Source of the DNA: Loktanella gaetbuli
GTDB taxonomy: Bacteria > Pseudomonadota > Alphaproteobacteria > Rhodobacterales > Rhodobacteraceae
Assembly (NCBI RefSeq): GCF_020531945.1
Contig: NZ_JAJATZ010000005.1
Location: forward strand, 1 to 64,000
Reading direction: 5' to 3'
DNA: 64,000 nt
The notes under the pieces: model-generated
The model's database searches: none
Told to the model about the DNA's origin: nothing
Seen by the model: only the letters and a program-made list of their open reading frames with translations
Shown here: one piece after another, positions 44,260-53,734 of the stretch
Position numbering within the stretch: the stretch's first letter is position 1
How the letters are laid out: each line of letters starts with the position of its first letter
Translations under genes and position numbers: made by a program

Positions 44260-45042
44260 ATGGACAGCCGCGAAACCCTGACCCTGACCGATACGATGGA
44301 CCCCGCCCGTGCCACGGCACTGGCGGCGACGATGGGCGTGGATCGCAGCTATGGTGTTGGCGATCCATTGCCGCCGTTTGGGCACCGTGTCTATTTCTGG
44401 ACGCCTGAACCGCCCCAGGGATTGGCCGACAATGGCCACCCGGCTCAGGATGCAGGATTGCCCGATCTGGGGTTGCCGCGCCGCATGTGGGCCGCTGGTC
44501 GGCTGGTGTTGCACTGCGACCTGCTGGCCGGCGTGCGCGCCGAACGACACACCCGGATCGAGACGATCACGCAAAAGGAAGGGCGGTCCGGTCGGCTGGC
44601 CTTTGTCAGGCTGCGGCATGACATCCGACAGCGCCAGACCCTCGCGCTGACCGAATGGCAGGACATCGTCTATCGCGCGGCAGACGCGGACACCCTTGCA
44701 CCAGCGCAGGCACCGACCGACCAGTCCGAGACACGCATCCATCATTTCGACAGCGTGACGCTGTTTCGCTATTCCGCGCTGACCTTCAACGGACACCGAA
44801 TCCACTATGACGACCCCTATGCCCGCGCGCAGGGCTACCGCGGCTTGGTCGTCCATGCGCCGCTGCTGGCACATCTGCTGATAGATTTCGCCACGGATGC
44901 ACTGGGGCCATTGCGCAGTTTCGACTACCGCGCGACGGCGCCGCTGCTGGTGCACGAGGCCGCAACACTCTGCCGGCGCGGCAACGATCTGTGGGTGCGC
45001 GCCCCGGACGGACGCCTGTGCCTGACGGCGGCGGCGACATGA
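44260..45042 (+). CDS. HTD2/FAS1-like hydratase (mesaconyl- or itaconyl-CoA hydratase-like)
   Basis: 260-aa double-hotdog hydratase-like protein. The C-terminal half has RYSALTFNGHRIHYDDPYAR and GYRGLVVHAPLLAHLL, matching the HTD2/mesaconyl-C4-CoA hydratase type, with the N-terminal hotdog degenerate. The window also has a malyl-CoA lyase gene, which fits C4/C5-CoA chemistry, but the substrate is not proven. ATG 44260 was taken; a TTG at 44242 is possible and neither has a good ribosome binding site. Overlaps the VOC gene by four bases. Confidence 0.75.
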   Translation: MDSRETLTLTDTMDPARATALAATMGVDRSYGVGDPLPPFGHRVYFWTPEPPQGLADNGHPAQDAGLPDLGLPRRMWAAGRLVLHCDLLAGVRAERHTRIETITQKEGRSGRLAFVRLRHDIRQRQTLALTEWQDIVYRAADADTLAPAQAPTDQSETRIHHFDSVTLFRYSALTFNGHRIHYDDPYARAQGYRGLVVHAPLLAHLLIDFATDALGPLRSFDYRATAPLLVHEAATLCRRGNDLWVRAPDGRLCLTAAAT

Positions 45043-45476
45043 CCGACCGCCCGTTTCATCCCCGCGCACTGGGCGAAATCGCCATCCGCTGCCGCGACTA
45101 CACCGCAATGCGTGATTTCTACGGCCGCATCCTGGGGCTGACGCCCATCACCGGCGGCGTGCGCGGCGGCTACCGCGACGGAATCACCTTTTATCAATTG
45201 GGCGAAAGCCACGCAGGCCATGTGGCGGTGCTCGCCCTGTTCGCGGATGAGAGGCCTGTGACCACCGGTGCGGGGTCAGCGTTGCACCATCTGGCGCTGG
45301 CGCTGCCTTGGGATGAGCAGGTCGCCGCCCGCGATTGGCTGCTTGCAGCGGGACATCCAGCGGAATTCACCGATTTCGACTGGGCTGGCTGGCGCGGGCT
45401 GTTTACCCGTGATCCCGATGGCAACACGGTCGAACTGGTCGCCGCATCGCCCGACTGGCATATTACCGCGGATTAG
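45039..45476 (+). CDS. VOC-family (glyoxalase/dioxygenase fold) protein
   Basis: 145-aa single VOC domain with metal-site His/Glu candidates in ALGEIAIRCRDYTAMRDFYG, LHHLALALP and DPDGNTVELVAASPDW. Such proteins are lyases, epimerases or dioxygenases. The ATGA overlap with the hydratase gene suggests a related substrate. Its last bases overlap the convergent FAD oxidoreductase gene. Confidence 0.83.
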   Translation: MTDRPFHPRALGEIAIRCRDYTAMRDFYGRILGLTPITGGVRGGYRDGITFYQLGESHAGHVAVLALFADERPVTTGAGSALHHLALALPWDEQVAARDWLLAAGHPAEFTDFDWAGWRGLFTRDPDGNTVELVAASPDWHITAD

Positions 45477-46507
45477 AGGTTCGCCGCGGCCCGGAAATCA
45501 TCGGGGATCGCATCACGATCGTCGAGCATCAGATCGGCCATGACCTGCGCCACCTTGGGGGCCATGCCGAACCCGATCTTGAACCCGCCGTTGGCGACGA
45601 ATTGGCCCGGCCTGAACGGATGCGCGCCCAGCATCGGCGCACGACTGCGGCTGCGCGGACGCACCCCGGCCCAGCGTGCGATCACGGCAGCGTCGCGCAA
45701 CGCAGGCACCGCCGCGCGCGCCGCCGCGATCACCGCATCCAGCTGGTCGTCCGTTGTGCCGGGATCGTCAAAATCGCGTTCGGTGGTCGAGCCGACCGCT
45801 GTGGTGCCGTCATGGTGTGGCACGACATGCACACCACCGGCAAAAGCTTGCGCCTGTCCGCGCGCATCGACGTCCAGCAGCGCCGCCTGCCCCTTGACCC
45901 CTGTGCCCACCATCCGGCTATGGGCGGCGGTCATGTCTTGCAGACCCTGCCAGCCCGTGGCCCAGACCACCGCGCCGCTGTCCGGCCCTTCGGACAGGAT
46001 CGGCACGCCCGCGCGGGTCAGCGCCTGCGCGAGGGCGCGGGTCGCGTCGCGTGGCTGGATCAGACCCGACAGGGTGTCATGCACCCACAACCCCGTGGGA
46101 CTGTCGGGGATCAGGTCCCCGGGGGGCGCATCGGTCACCTGCCAGATGGCATGGCCCTGCCACAGATCCCGCGCGCCCTGCGCCCGCGACCGGGCCAGCG
46201 CCACCGCAGCATCATCGGCGAGGGGCTGAACCCGCCCGCTGCGGGCATATCCCGTCGGCAAACCCGAGGCCAAGGCCACGTCCGACCAGAAATCCTCCGC
46301 CAGCAGCAGGCTTTCGAATTGAAACGCCTTTTTCGGGTTCCATTGTTCCGGCACATGCGGGGCAAGGGCGCCGACGATGCCGCCGCTGGCCCCCGACGCC
46401 GGCCCATGCGGGTCGATGACCTGCACCGATGCACCGCGTTGCAGACAGGCCCAAGCGATGCCGAGACCGAAAACACCTGCGCCACGCACCGTCACATCAC
46501 TTGCCAT
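45473..46507 (-). CDS. FAD-dependent oxidoreductase (DAO family), MnmC C-domain-like
   Basis: 344-aa D-amino-acid-oxidase-fold flavoprotein: dinucleotide motif GAGVFGLGIA near residue 9, then ASGASGGIVGALAPHVPEQW, and C-terminal RSRAPMLGAHP and VANGGFKIGFGMAPKVA. The sequence after the nucleotide fold (AFQFESLL) resembles the MnmC oxidase domain, and it is divergent from mnmD by 48 bp. So it may be the detached oxidase half of MnmC acting on tRNA U34, but a glycine-oxidase-like role is possible. GGAGAGGG lies before the ATG. Confidence 0.75.
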   Translation of the reverse strand: MASDVTVRGAGVFGLGIAWACLQRGASVQVIDPHGPASGASGGIVGALAPHVPEQWNPKKAFQFESLLLAEDFWSDVALASGLPTGYARSGRVQPLADDAAVALARSRAQGARDLWQGHAIWQVTDAPPGDLIPDSPTGLWVHDTLSGLIQPRDATRALAQALTRAGVPILSEGPDSGAVVWATGWQGLQDMTAAHSRMVGTGVKGQAALLDVDARGQAQAFAGGVHVVPHHDGTTAVGSTTERDFDDPGTTDDQLDAVIAAARAAVPALRDAAVIARWAGVRPRSRSRAPMLGAHPFRPGQFVANGGFKIGFGMAPKVAQVMADLMLDDRDAIPDDFRAAANL

Positions 46508-46555
46508 CGCGCCCTCTCCGGTTCAGACCTGACCCGACGCTTAAGGCAAACGACA

Positions 46556-47221
46556 ATGACCGACCAGCCCGCCATCCTCAGTTGGAAAGACACGCCACAC
46601 GGCCCGGTTCCGGTGTCCGACCTGTTCGACGATCCGTATTATTCGCTGAACGGTGGCGTCGATGAAACCGACCATGTCTTTCTGGGGGGCAACGGCCTGC
46701 CGGAACGGTTTCGTGACGGGTTCCACATTGCCGAACTGGGGTTCGGGACAGGGCTGAATTTTCTGTGCGCCCTGCGCGCATTTCGCGCCTCCGGCGTGGC
46801 GGGACGCCTGATGTTCACCAGTTTCGAACTGCACCCGATGACACAGGCAGACCGCGCACGCGCACTGGCCCCGTTGGACGGCCTGCCGGTGGGCACACTG
46901 GACGCGACCGATCTGACGCATGTCGCAGGTCCCGATTTCACGTTGCGGGTGATCGCGGGGGACGCAAACGTCACCCTGCCCGCTTGGGACGGCATGGCCG
47001 ACGCATGGTTCCTTGACGGGTTTTCGCCGGCCAAGAACCCCGCACTGTGGCGGCCGGAACTGCTGCAACAGGTGGCTGACCACTGCCGCACGGGCGGCAC
47101 CTGCGCGACCTATTCGGCGGCAGGCCATGTGCGCGCCTCACTGGCTGCAGCCGGTTTCACCGTCACGCGTCAGCCCGGCTACGGGCGCAAACGGCACATG
47201 ACCACCGGGATCAAGGAATAA
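46556..47221 (+). CDS. mnmD: tRNA (5-methylaminomethyl-2-thiouridine)-methyltransferase MnmD
   Basis: 221-aa stand-alone methyltransferase corresponding to the N-terminal half of MnmC. SAM motif IAELGFGTGLNFL (residues 58-70) and WFLDGFSPAKNPALW are specific for the family, as is the opening LSWKDTPHGPVPVSDLFDDPYYS. It methylates the wobble U34 modification. The much longer open frame upstream, antisense to the oxidoreductase, is not coding. Confidence 0.92.
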   Translation: MTDQPAILSWKDTPHGPVPVSDLFDDPYYSLNGGVDETDHVFLGGNGLPERFRDGFHIAELGFGTGLNFLCALRAFRASGVAGRLMFTSFELHPMTQADRARALAPLDGLPVGTLDATDLTHVAGPDFTLRVIAGDANVTLPAWDGMADAWFLDGFSPAKNPALWRPELLQQVADHCRTGGTCATYSAAGHVRASLAAAGFTVTRQPGYGRKRHMTTGIKE

Positions 47222-47224
47222 CCC

Positions 47225-48091
47225 ATGCAAAGTTCCAACACCCGGTTGGGTATCGGCCTGATGACGGCGACCACATTCGTCTTTGCCGTGCAGGACGGGC
47301 TGTCGCGGCATCTGGCGACGGATTACAACGTGATGATGGTGGTGATGATCCGCTACTGGTTCTTTGCCGCCTTTGTCATCACCCTTGCGCGGTTGCGCAC
47401 CGGATCGGTGCGTCAGGCCGCCCGCACCAACCAGCCCAAGGTGCAGATCCTGCGCGGTCTGCTGCTGGCGACGGAAATCATGGTGATGGTCGCGGGTTTC
47501 GTGGCGCTGGGATTGGTCGAAAGTCATGCCGTCTTTGCCTGCTATCCGCTGCTGATCGCGGCCCTGTCCGGTCCCGTGCTGGGCGAAGGCGTGGGGCCGC
47601 GCCGCTGGATCGCCATTGGCGTGGGGTTCGTCGGCGTGCTCATCATTCTGGAACCCGGATTCGCTGTCTTTGCCCCCGCGGCCATCATCCCGTTGATCGC
47701 GGCAGTGATGTTCGCGCTATATGGCTTGTTGACGCGATACGTGGCGAAACTGGACACCGCCGCCACCAGCTTTTTCTGGACGGGCGTCGCGGGGGCGGTG
47801 GCGTCCACCGCCGCAGGCATCTGGTTCTGGGAACCCATGACCGGCCCCGACTGGGCGATCATGGCCGTGCTCTGCGTCACGGGCGTCAGCGGCCACTGGC
47901 TGCTGATCAAGACCTACGAGGTCGCAGAGGCAGGATCGGTCCAGCCGTTTGCCTATCTGCAACTGGTCTTTGCGACAGCGATCGGGCTGACATTCTTTGG
48001 CGAGGTGTTGGAATGGAACGTGGCGCTGGGGGCCGCGATTGTCGTCGCCGCCGGCGTATTCACGCTGATCCGCAGCCGCGCACGCAGTTGA
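47225..48091 (+). CDS. DMT-superfamily EamA transporter
   Basis: 288-aa protein with ten predicted transmembrane helices arranged as two EamA repeats (first near residues 5-135, second 145-280). Ends on an Arg-rich tail. AAGGA precedes the ATG, four bases after mnmD, so it is probably cotranscribed. Substrate unknown. Confidence 0.88.
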   Translation: MQSSNTRLGIGLMTATTFVFAVQDGLSRHLATDYNVMMVVMIRYWFFAAFVITLARLRTGSVRQAARTNQPKVQILRGLLLATEIMVMVAGFVALGLVESHAVFACYPLLIAALSGPVLGEGVGPRRWIAIGVGFVGVLIILEPGFAVFAPAAIIPLIAAVMFALYGLLTRYVAKLDTAATSFFWTGVAGAVASTAAGIWFWEPMTGPDWAIMAVLCVTGVSGHWLLIKTYEVAEAGSVQPFAYLQLVFATAIGLTFFGEVLEWNVALGAAIVVAAGVFTLIRSRARS

Positions 48092-48122
48092 AAACCAAGA
48101 TTAGTTTAATACCACGACTCTT

Positions 48123-48157
48123 GCGTCAATTTTTAGCAGATCCTAAAAAAAAGACGC
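48123..48157 (+). other. AT-rich imperfect hairpin upstream of HWE kinase
   Basis: GCGTC (48123-48127) pairs with GACGC (48153-48157), and TTTTTAG (48130-48136) pairs with CTAAAAA (48143-48149). This is an unusually AT-rich stretch in the 91 bp between the transporter gene and the kinase gene. It could end the upstream transcript or lie in the kinase promoter or leader. Confidence 0.4.
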
Positions 48158-48182
48158 GCTGAACCTACAAAGATTGCACGTG

Positions 48183-49223
48183 ATGCCGCCACCTGATGGA
48201 TTATTCGATCTGCCCGTCGCCGGACAACCGGATGTGTCGGCTGCATTGCTGCAACTGGGCGTTCAGGTTGCAGGGCTTGGCCTTGGCACCGTGGATTATG
48301 TGAACGACACGATCACGCTGGATGCCCGTGCCGCCGAACTGTTCGATCTGCCAGCCTTGCGCCCCGTGTCCCGCGATGAATTGCACGCGCGCATTCACCC
48401 CGAAGACCAGCCTCATGTTCAGCACGAGGTCGACGCCCTGCTGGCACCCGGTCAACCTGACATCGTGGATGTGGTGCACCGCGTCCCGCGACCGGACGGG
48501 GGCCATCGGTGGCTGAGCGCGCGCAAACAGGTCACGTTCAAACAGGACGCAGATGGCAACGCGCGGCCCGTGTCCGGTCTGGTGGCGATCATGGATATTT
48601 CCGCACTCAAGAGCCACGAGGACCATGTCGTGGCCCTGATGGGGGAAATGAATCATCGCCTGAAAAACGTGCTGACCATTGTGCAAAGCATCGCACGTCT
48701 GACGGCACGCACCACCGAACCGCAGGATTTTCTGGCCAGTTTCAATGCACGGATGGCGGCACTGGGGCAGAACCAGAACCTGCTGATGCAGCAGGCCGCC
48801 GTGGGTGTGCAACTGGGCGATCTGGTGCGCGAGCAACTGAGCCCCTTTGCCAGCAAGACCGACCCGCGGATCACCGTCGACGGCCCCGCGCTGATCCTGC
48901 GGGAAAGTGCAATGCAGTCCATCGGGCTGACGCTGCACGAACTGGCCACGAATGCGACCAAATACGGTGCGCTGTCGGTGTCAGAGGGTCGCTTGACCGT
49001 CAGCTGGACGGTCACGGACGAAACACTCAGCCTCTCCTGGCGCGAGGATGGTGGCCCCTCGGTCAAGGCACCAGAGCATCGGGGTTTCGGGACATCCGTG
49101 CTGCAAACCATGACCGAAGCGGCGCTGAATGCCACCGTCACCCAGGACTTCGATCCCAAGGGGCTGCGCTGGTCGATGACCTGCCCGGTTCAGGCGATCC
49201 GCGACACCAACCCGCCCCGTTAG
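48183..49223 (+). CDS. HWE-family sensor histidine kinase with PAS domain
   Basis: 346-aa kinase: a PAS-like domain (residues about 20-145, ending with VSGLVAIMDISALKSHEDHV), the phosphoacceptor His158 in MGEMNHRLKNVLTIVQSIA, and an ATPase domain with HELATNATKYGAL and GFGTSVLQTM. This HRxKN box and short ATPase define HWE/HisKA2 kinases, several of which act in alphaproteobacterial light and general stress signalling. No transmembrane segment or neighbouring response regulator is seen. Its stop abuts the convergent transglycosylase gene. Confidence 0.9.
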   Translation: MPPPDGLFDLPVAGQPDVSAALLQLGVQVAGLGLGTVDYVNDTITLDARAAELFDLPALRPVSRDELHARIHPEDQPHVQHEVDALLAPGQPDIVDVVHRVPRPDGGHRWLSARKQVTFKQDADGNARPVSGLVAIMDISALKSHEDHVVALMGEMNHRLKNVLTIVQSIARLTARTTEPQDFLASFNARMAALGQNQNLLMQQAAVGVQLGDLVREQLSPFASKTDPRITVDGPALILRESAMQSIGLTLHELATNATKYGALSVSEGRLTVSWTVTDETLSLSWREDGGPSVKAPEHRGFGTSVLQTMTEAALNATVTQDFDPKGLRWSMTCPVQAIRDTNPPR

Positions 49224-51389
49224 TCAGGGGCGCGGTATCGGGCGCAGGGTTTCCGGCGGGGCGCTGCCTTCGGGAATGACAATCAGCTCGACCACGTCCG
49301 GCGGTGCCGATGACGTTGCCACACGCGCCTCGGCATCCAACGCGGCAGGACGCAATTCAGGCCGCGGTGCCGCCAGCACCTCGGCGGGGACCGGTTGTTC
49401 CACCGACCCATCGGGGCGCAATCGTGGCCGCACAGATGCCATGCTGCCCGTGATCATGTTCAGAAAATCGACCTCGCCCGTCGTGCCCGTCAGACGCGCA
49501 CGGTAGATGGGCAGCGATTCACTGACCCGCTGAACGTAGTTCCGCGTCTCGCGGAACGGGATATGTTCGATCCAGTCGACGACATCCACCTCACCCTGAC
49601 GTGGGTCACCGCGTTCGTCCATCCAGGTTGCGGGGCGGCTGGGACCGGCGTTGTATCCCGCTGCGACCTGAATGACGGAATCACCAAATCTCTCGCGCAG
49701 GCCTGCCAGATAGGCCGCACCCAGCTGCGCGTTATAGCGCCAGTCGCGCGTCAGATTGGCCTCGGAATAGCTCAGGCCCAGTTCACGGCTGACCTCGCGC
49801 GCTGTGGCAGGCATCAGCTGCATCAGACCCTGTGCGCCCACCGGGCTGCCTGCACCGATGTAGAATTCGCTTTCGCGGCGGGCGATCGCCAGGGTCAAAT
49901 CGGCCGGCACCGGCAGATCCATGTCCGCCACGGGGTGCAGCGGAAAATACGCCGAGGGCACGATGACGCCGCGTTCGGCAGCGGCCTTGCCCAGCAGGAC
50001 CGTCAGATATGTTTCATCCCGCGCGGCAAAGGCCCGGCCCAGACGTGCGATATCCGCAGCCCCCAGCGTCTGGCCCAGATTGTTGACGAATGCGATGGCC
50101 TTGCCGCGCTGACCCGCCTCCAGCAAGGCGATGGCGGCCCGCACGCGATCATCCTCGATGATCGGTGCACTTTGCCAGTCCAGCCCCTCGTCCGCGCCGA
50201 TCAGCGCAGAATCCAGTGGCAGGTCCAGCCGGTCGGCGGCCAGCAGACCGTAGAAACTGGTCTGGTGCACCGCCGCACGGGCAAAGGCCGCCTCGGCCTC
50301 GGCCGTCCGGCCCAAGGCAGACAGGGCGCGTCCCTGCCAGTATCCCGCACGTCCCTCGCTGATTGGCGTATCGACCGTGGCGGCAAAGGTGTCGAAATGC
50401 GTCAGCGCCAGTTCCGCATCGTCCAGATAGGTCAGCGCCAGATAACCCGACAGCCATTCCAGATCGGCATAGTTGTAGCCATCACCGGGGGTCATGAAAT
50501 GCTGTGATGCCATACGGTAGGCCCGTTCGGGGTCGCCGTTACGCATCTCGTACCGCGCGAGGATACGCCGCCAGCCGGACCAGCGAAAGGGTTCGCCCAG
50601 TGCAGCGGCACTTGTGGATTGCGCCAGCAGCAGGTCCATCGCATCACTGCGACGCCCCCGGTCAGCTGCCCAGTTATAACGATCATAGAGCAACCCCGGC
50701 GTGTCGCGCAGATCCTCGGGGACCGCGGCCAGTGCTGCATCGACGCCGGAGGCATCGCGGATCAGCCGCGACCGGGCGGTCAGCAACGCCTGCTGGCCCT
50801 CGTCCAGCAGGGGGCGCATTTTCTCGGCCGCGTCAGTGCGCCAGGCCCATAGCAGCTGATCGGTTCTCTCTTCGTGCAGATCGGCCAGATCATCACCGAA
50901 ACTGTCCAGCAACAACTGCTGGCTGAAATCCGACAGTTCCAGATCGATCCATGCCGTGCGCACGACGTTGCGCGCACGATCAATCTGGCCCGTAGCCACC
51001 AGCGCCTGCGCCAGTCGCACGGCCCCCAGACCCGTCTGCGGGGGCAAACCGTCGAACCATAGTATGACTTGCGCCGCACTTGCGTCCTCGGGGATCACCT
51101 GCTCTCCGGCGGCGCGCACGACGTTTTCACCGGGCCAGTTCGGGCGCCGCGCCTCGAAATCGATGTAATCCACGAATGGCGCATCGCCGAACCGCAGGCG
51201 TTGCCATGTCACCAGATCGGTCATCACCGGGTCGTCGCGCCCGGCTGCGGCATAGGCTGCATCATAGTCGCGGTCATTGGACAAACGGACCGCCCTGATG
51301 TCGTCATCGGTCACGGTCTGCGCTGTCGCCAAGGCAGGCCAGAACAGGACACTGGCAACACGCATGAAACCGGGGATCGAAAATCGCAT
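49224..51389 (-). CDS. Soluble lytic murein transglycosylase (Slt70-like)
   Basis: 721-aa periplasmic enzyme with a signal peptide (MRFSIPGFMRVASVLFWPAL ... ATAQ), a long alpha-helical solenoid with TPR-like helices, and a C-terminal SLT domain with catalytic Glu506 in IARRESEF, GAQGLMQLMPATAREV and VAAGYNAGPSRP. It cleaves peptidoglycan to 1,6-anhydromuropeptides. The Met at 51389 is preceded by AGGTG and begins the signal peptide; the frame stays open upstream without coding character. Confidence 0.93.
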   Translation of the reverse strand: MRFSIPGFMRVASVLFWPALATAQTVTDDDIRAVRLSNDRDYDAAYAAAGRDDPVMTDLVTWQRLRFGDAPFVDYIDFEARRPNWPGENVVRAAGEQVIPEDASAAQVILWFDGLPPQTGLGAVRLAQALVATGQIDRARNVVRTAWIDLELSDFSQQLLLDSFGDDLADLHEERTDQLLWAWRTDAAEKMRPLLDEGQQALLTARSRLIRDASGVDAALAAVPEDLRDTPGLLYDRYNWAADRGRRSDAMDLLLAQSTSAAALGEPFRWSGWRRILARYEMRNGDPERAYRMASQHFMTPGDGYNYADLEWLSGYLALTYLDDAELALTHFDTFAATVDTPISEGRAGYWQGRALSALGRTAEAEAAFARAAVHQTSFYGLLAADRLDLPLDSALIGADEGLDWQSAPIIEDDRVRAAIALLEAGQRGKAIAFVNNLGQTLGAADIARLGRAFAARDETYLTVLLGKAAAERGVIVPSAYFPLHPVADMDLPVPADLTLAIARRESEFYIGAGSPVGAQGLMQLMPATAREVSRELGLSYSEANLTRDWRYNAQLGAAYLAGLRERFGDSVIQVAAGYNAGPSRPATWMDERGDPRQGEVDVVDWIEHIPFRETRNYVQRVSESLPIYRARLTGTTGEVDFLNMITGSMASVRPRLRPDGSVEQPVPAEVLAAPRPELRPAALDAEARVATSSAPPDVVELIVIPEGSAPPETLRPIPRP

Positions 51390-51546
51390 AGGGGCACCTG
51401 TGGCGCGGAACAGAACTGTCACTCGAATATGGTCTATCATGCTGACGGGGCAACGCACATTCTTGGCATTCGGGGGAAACCCCGCTAGGGTCCGCGCGAT
51501 TTCGCCGATGGCCCGCAGCCCGGCCCCAACATCAGGACAACACCCC

Positions 51547-52419
51547 ATGTTCAAAGGTTCATTCGTCGCCCTCGTCACGCCGTTCAGCGGCGGCAAGGTG
51601 GACCTCGCAACGCTGAAAAACCTTGTCGACTGGCATGTCGCGCAAGGCACGCACGGGCTGGTCCCAGTCGGCACAACGGGCGAGAGCCCGACACTGACCC
51701 ACGACGAACACGATCTGGTCGTCCAGACCGTCGTTGATCATGCGGCAGGCCGCATCCCGGTCATCGCAGGGGCCGGGTCGAACAACACCATGGAAACCGT
51801 TCGGCTGGTCAAGGCCGCCAAGGCCGCAGGGGCCGATGCCGCACTGGTCGTGACCCCCTATTACAACAAACCCACACAGGCCGGTCTGATCGCGCATTTC
51901 ACCGCCGCTGCCGATTGCGGCCTGCCCATCGTGATCTACAACATTCCCGGTCGGTCCGCCGTCGACATGACCGTCGCCACCATGGCAGAACTGGCCAAGC
52001 TGCCGATGATCGTCGGGGTCAAGGATGCCACCGGCGATTTGTCCCGCGTGCCCAAACAGCGCATGACCTGTGGGGTGGATTTCGTGCAGATGTCGGGCGA
52101 GGACGCGACAGCACTCGGGTTCAACGCCCACGGCGGCACGGGCTGCATCTCGGTCACGGCGAACGTGGCACCCGCGCTGTGCGCACAGATGCAGGACGCC
52201 ACGCTGGCCGGCGATTTCGCGACCGCGTTGTCGATCACCGACCGCCTGATGCCCCTGCACGAGGCGATCTTTCTCGAACCGGGGCTGGTCGGCGCGAAAT
52301 ACGGCCTGTCGTTGCTGGGCCTCGGCAACGAAGAGGTACGCGCGCCGTTGGTCGGCCTGACCGACGGCGTCAAGGACCGCATCCGCGCCGGTATGGTTCA
52401 CGCGGGCCTTCTGAACTGA
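51547..52419 (+). CDS. dapA: 4-hydroxy-tetrahydrodipicolinate synthase DapA
   Basis: 290-aa aldolase-fold enzyme that condenses pyruvate with aspartate semialdehyde for lysine/DAP synthesis. GTTGESPTL, NIPGRSAVDM and the Schiff-base Lys159 in VGVKDATGDLSR are the family hallmarks. Length is normal. It is followed at once by the palindromic repeat, which probably terminates its transcript. Confidence 0.97.
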   Translation: MFKGSFVALVTPFSGGKVDLATLKNLVDWHVAQGTHGLVPVGTTGESPTLTHDEHDLVVQTVVDHAAGRIPVIAGAGSNNTMETVRLVKAAKAAGADAALVVTPYYNKPTQAGLIAHFTAAADCGLPIVIYNIPGRSAVDMTVATMAELAKLPMIVGVKDATGDLSRVPKQRMTCGVDFVQMSGEDATALGFNAHGGTGCISVTANVAPALCAQMQDATLAGDFATALSITDRLMPLHEAIFLEPGLVGAKYGLSLLGLGNEEVRAPLVGLTDGVKDRIRAGMVHAGLLN

Positions 52420-52420
52420 C

Positions 52421-52480
52421 GGGACGGCGGGCGGGGCGCATTTGCGGGCAGCGCCCGCAAACAGCGGCGTCAGGCGTCCC
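52421..52480 (+). repeat. Palindromic repeat element, copy 2 (after dapA)
   Basis: Left flank GGGACGGCGGGCGGGGCGC, perfect 9-bp hairpin TTTGCGGGC-AGC-GCCCGCAAA (52441-52461), right flank AACAGCGGCG. Outer arms GGGACG (52421-52426) and CGTCCC (52475-52480) also pair. It begins two bases after the dapA stop and overlaps the last codons of the convergent YcaQ-like gene. Confidence 0.7.
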
Positions 52481-53651
52481 GCATCCAATCCGGGTCATAA
52501 TCAATCCGACCACAACCGCCAAAAACGGCCGCGCGCGCCAGCTCTGATTGCAGGCGCGACAACCGCCCCTTGCCCATCGTGACGCCCGGTTCGGGCCAAA
52601 AGGCGCGCACCGCCAGCACATCACCCTGCCGTGCCATGTCGATACGCCCGATCGCCCGGTCCCCTTCCCACACCGGAAAGACATAGTAGCCATAGCGCCG
52701 CTGCGGCGCTGGTACGAAAATCTCGATCCGGTAGTGAAAACCGAACAGCCATTCCGCCCGCTTGCGGTCGCGCAGCGCGGGATCGAACGGTGACAGGATG
52801 CGCACCCGTCCCGGCAGGTCCGGCACCGTCGCATCCAGCAGATCGGGACGCGCAAGGCAGCGACGAATCCGACCATCGGCACCGGATACGTCCACCGGCA
52901 CGGCACGGCCTGCGGCCATCTCGGTGTCACACCAGACCCGCGCTTCTGCCGGGGTGACATGCGCCCAGAACGCCGCGATCTCGCCGCTTGTGGCGAACCC
53001 CAGCTTGTCCAGCGCCAGTGCGCACAGCCGGTCGATGGCGTCTGCATCGCTGATCTTTGTCTCGCGCACCGCCTGCGGGATCACCCGTTCGGTCAGGTCA
53101 TAGACCTTGCGGAACCCCTCGCGCCGCACGACCGACAGCGCACCGCTGCGCCACAGGTATTCCAGCGCCGTCTTGCTGGGGTGCCAGTCCCACCAACCGC
53201 CCTTGCCCCGCGCCTCGCCCTGCCCCACGTCGCCAGAGGTGCAGGGCCCATGATCGGCGATCTGGCGCATGACCCCGTCAACCTGCGCGGCGAATCCGGC
53301 AGGCCGGTGACGCGCCCAGCGGCGTTCCAGCATCATGCGGTCGCGTGCGAACCGCATCCGCCACAGTGGCCACAGGTCCATGGGAATCGCGGCTGCGTCA
53401 TGGGTCCAGTGTTCGAACACCGCGCGTTCGCGCGCCAGCAGACGGTTCAGGACCGGCGGACGATAGGGCCGATGCCGTGACCACAGGATCAGATCGTGCG
53501 CCCGCGCGAATGTGTTCACACTGTCCAACTGCACGAACCCCAGCGCATCGATCGCGGCCATGGCACTGCCCACGCCTGCGGCGCCCAGCCCGTGCCGGTC
53601 CAGAAACACCGCCCGCGCAAGGGCATTTTCCAGTCGCTCTACCTGCATCAT
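52470..53651 (-). CDS. YcaQ-like winged-helix DNA glycosylase-family protein
   Basis: 393-aa HTH_42 protein. Characteristic blocks are GLGAAGVGSAMAAIDALGFVQLDSVN, RSHDLILWSR-type sequence (here ARAHDLILWSRH), EHWTHDAAAIP and ILSPFDPALRDRKRAEWLFGFHYRIEIF. E. coli YcaQ/AlkX unhooks DNA interstrand crosslinks, so a repair role is likely. The 3' end is overlapped by the palindromic repeat and the start has two Met codons in tandem. Confidence 0.85.
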   Translation of the reverse strand: MMQVERLENALARAVFLDRHGLGAAGVGSAMAAIDALGFVQLDSVNTFARAHDLILWSRHRPYRPPVLNRLLARERAVFEHWTHDAAAIPMDLWPLWRMRFARDRMMLERRWARHRPAGFAAQVDGVMRQIADHGPCTSGDVGQGEARGKGGWWDWHPSKTALEYLWRSGALSVVRREGFRKVYDLTERVIPQAVRETKISDADAIDRLCALALDKLGFATSGEIAAFWAHVTPAEARVWCDTEMAAGRAVPVDVSGADGRIRRCLARPDLLDATVPDLPGRVRILSPFDPALRDRKRAEWLFGFHYRIEIFVPAPQRRYGYYVFPVWEGDRAIGRIDMARQGDVLAVRAFWPEPGVTMGKGRLSRLQSELARAAVFGGCGRIDYDPDWMRDA

Positions 53652-53734
53652 ACCCCCTGTCGCGACCAGTCTGGCGCATCAAGTCCGCCCGGGCCAGCCT
53701 TGCCCTGCCCCGCACTGTCGCCTATCTGCTGTGC

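Noticed and set aside
45602..46555. Upstream extension of the mnmD frame (318 codons)
   Set aside because: Antisense to the FAD oxidoreductase; MnmD homology begins only at the ATG at 46556.
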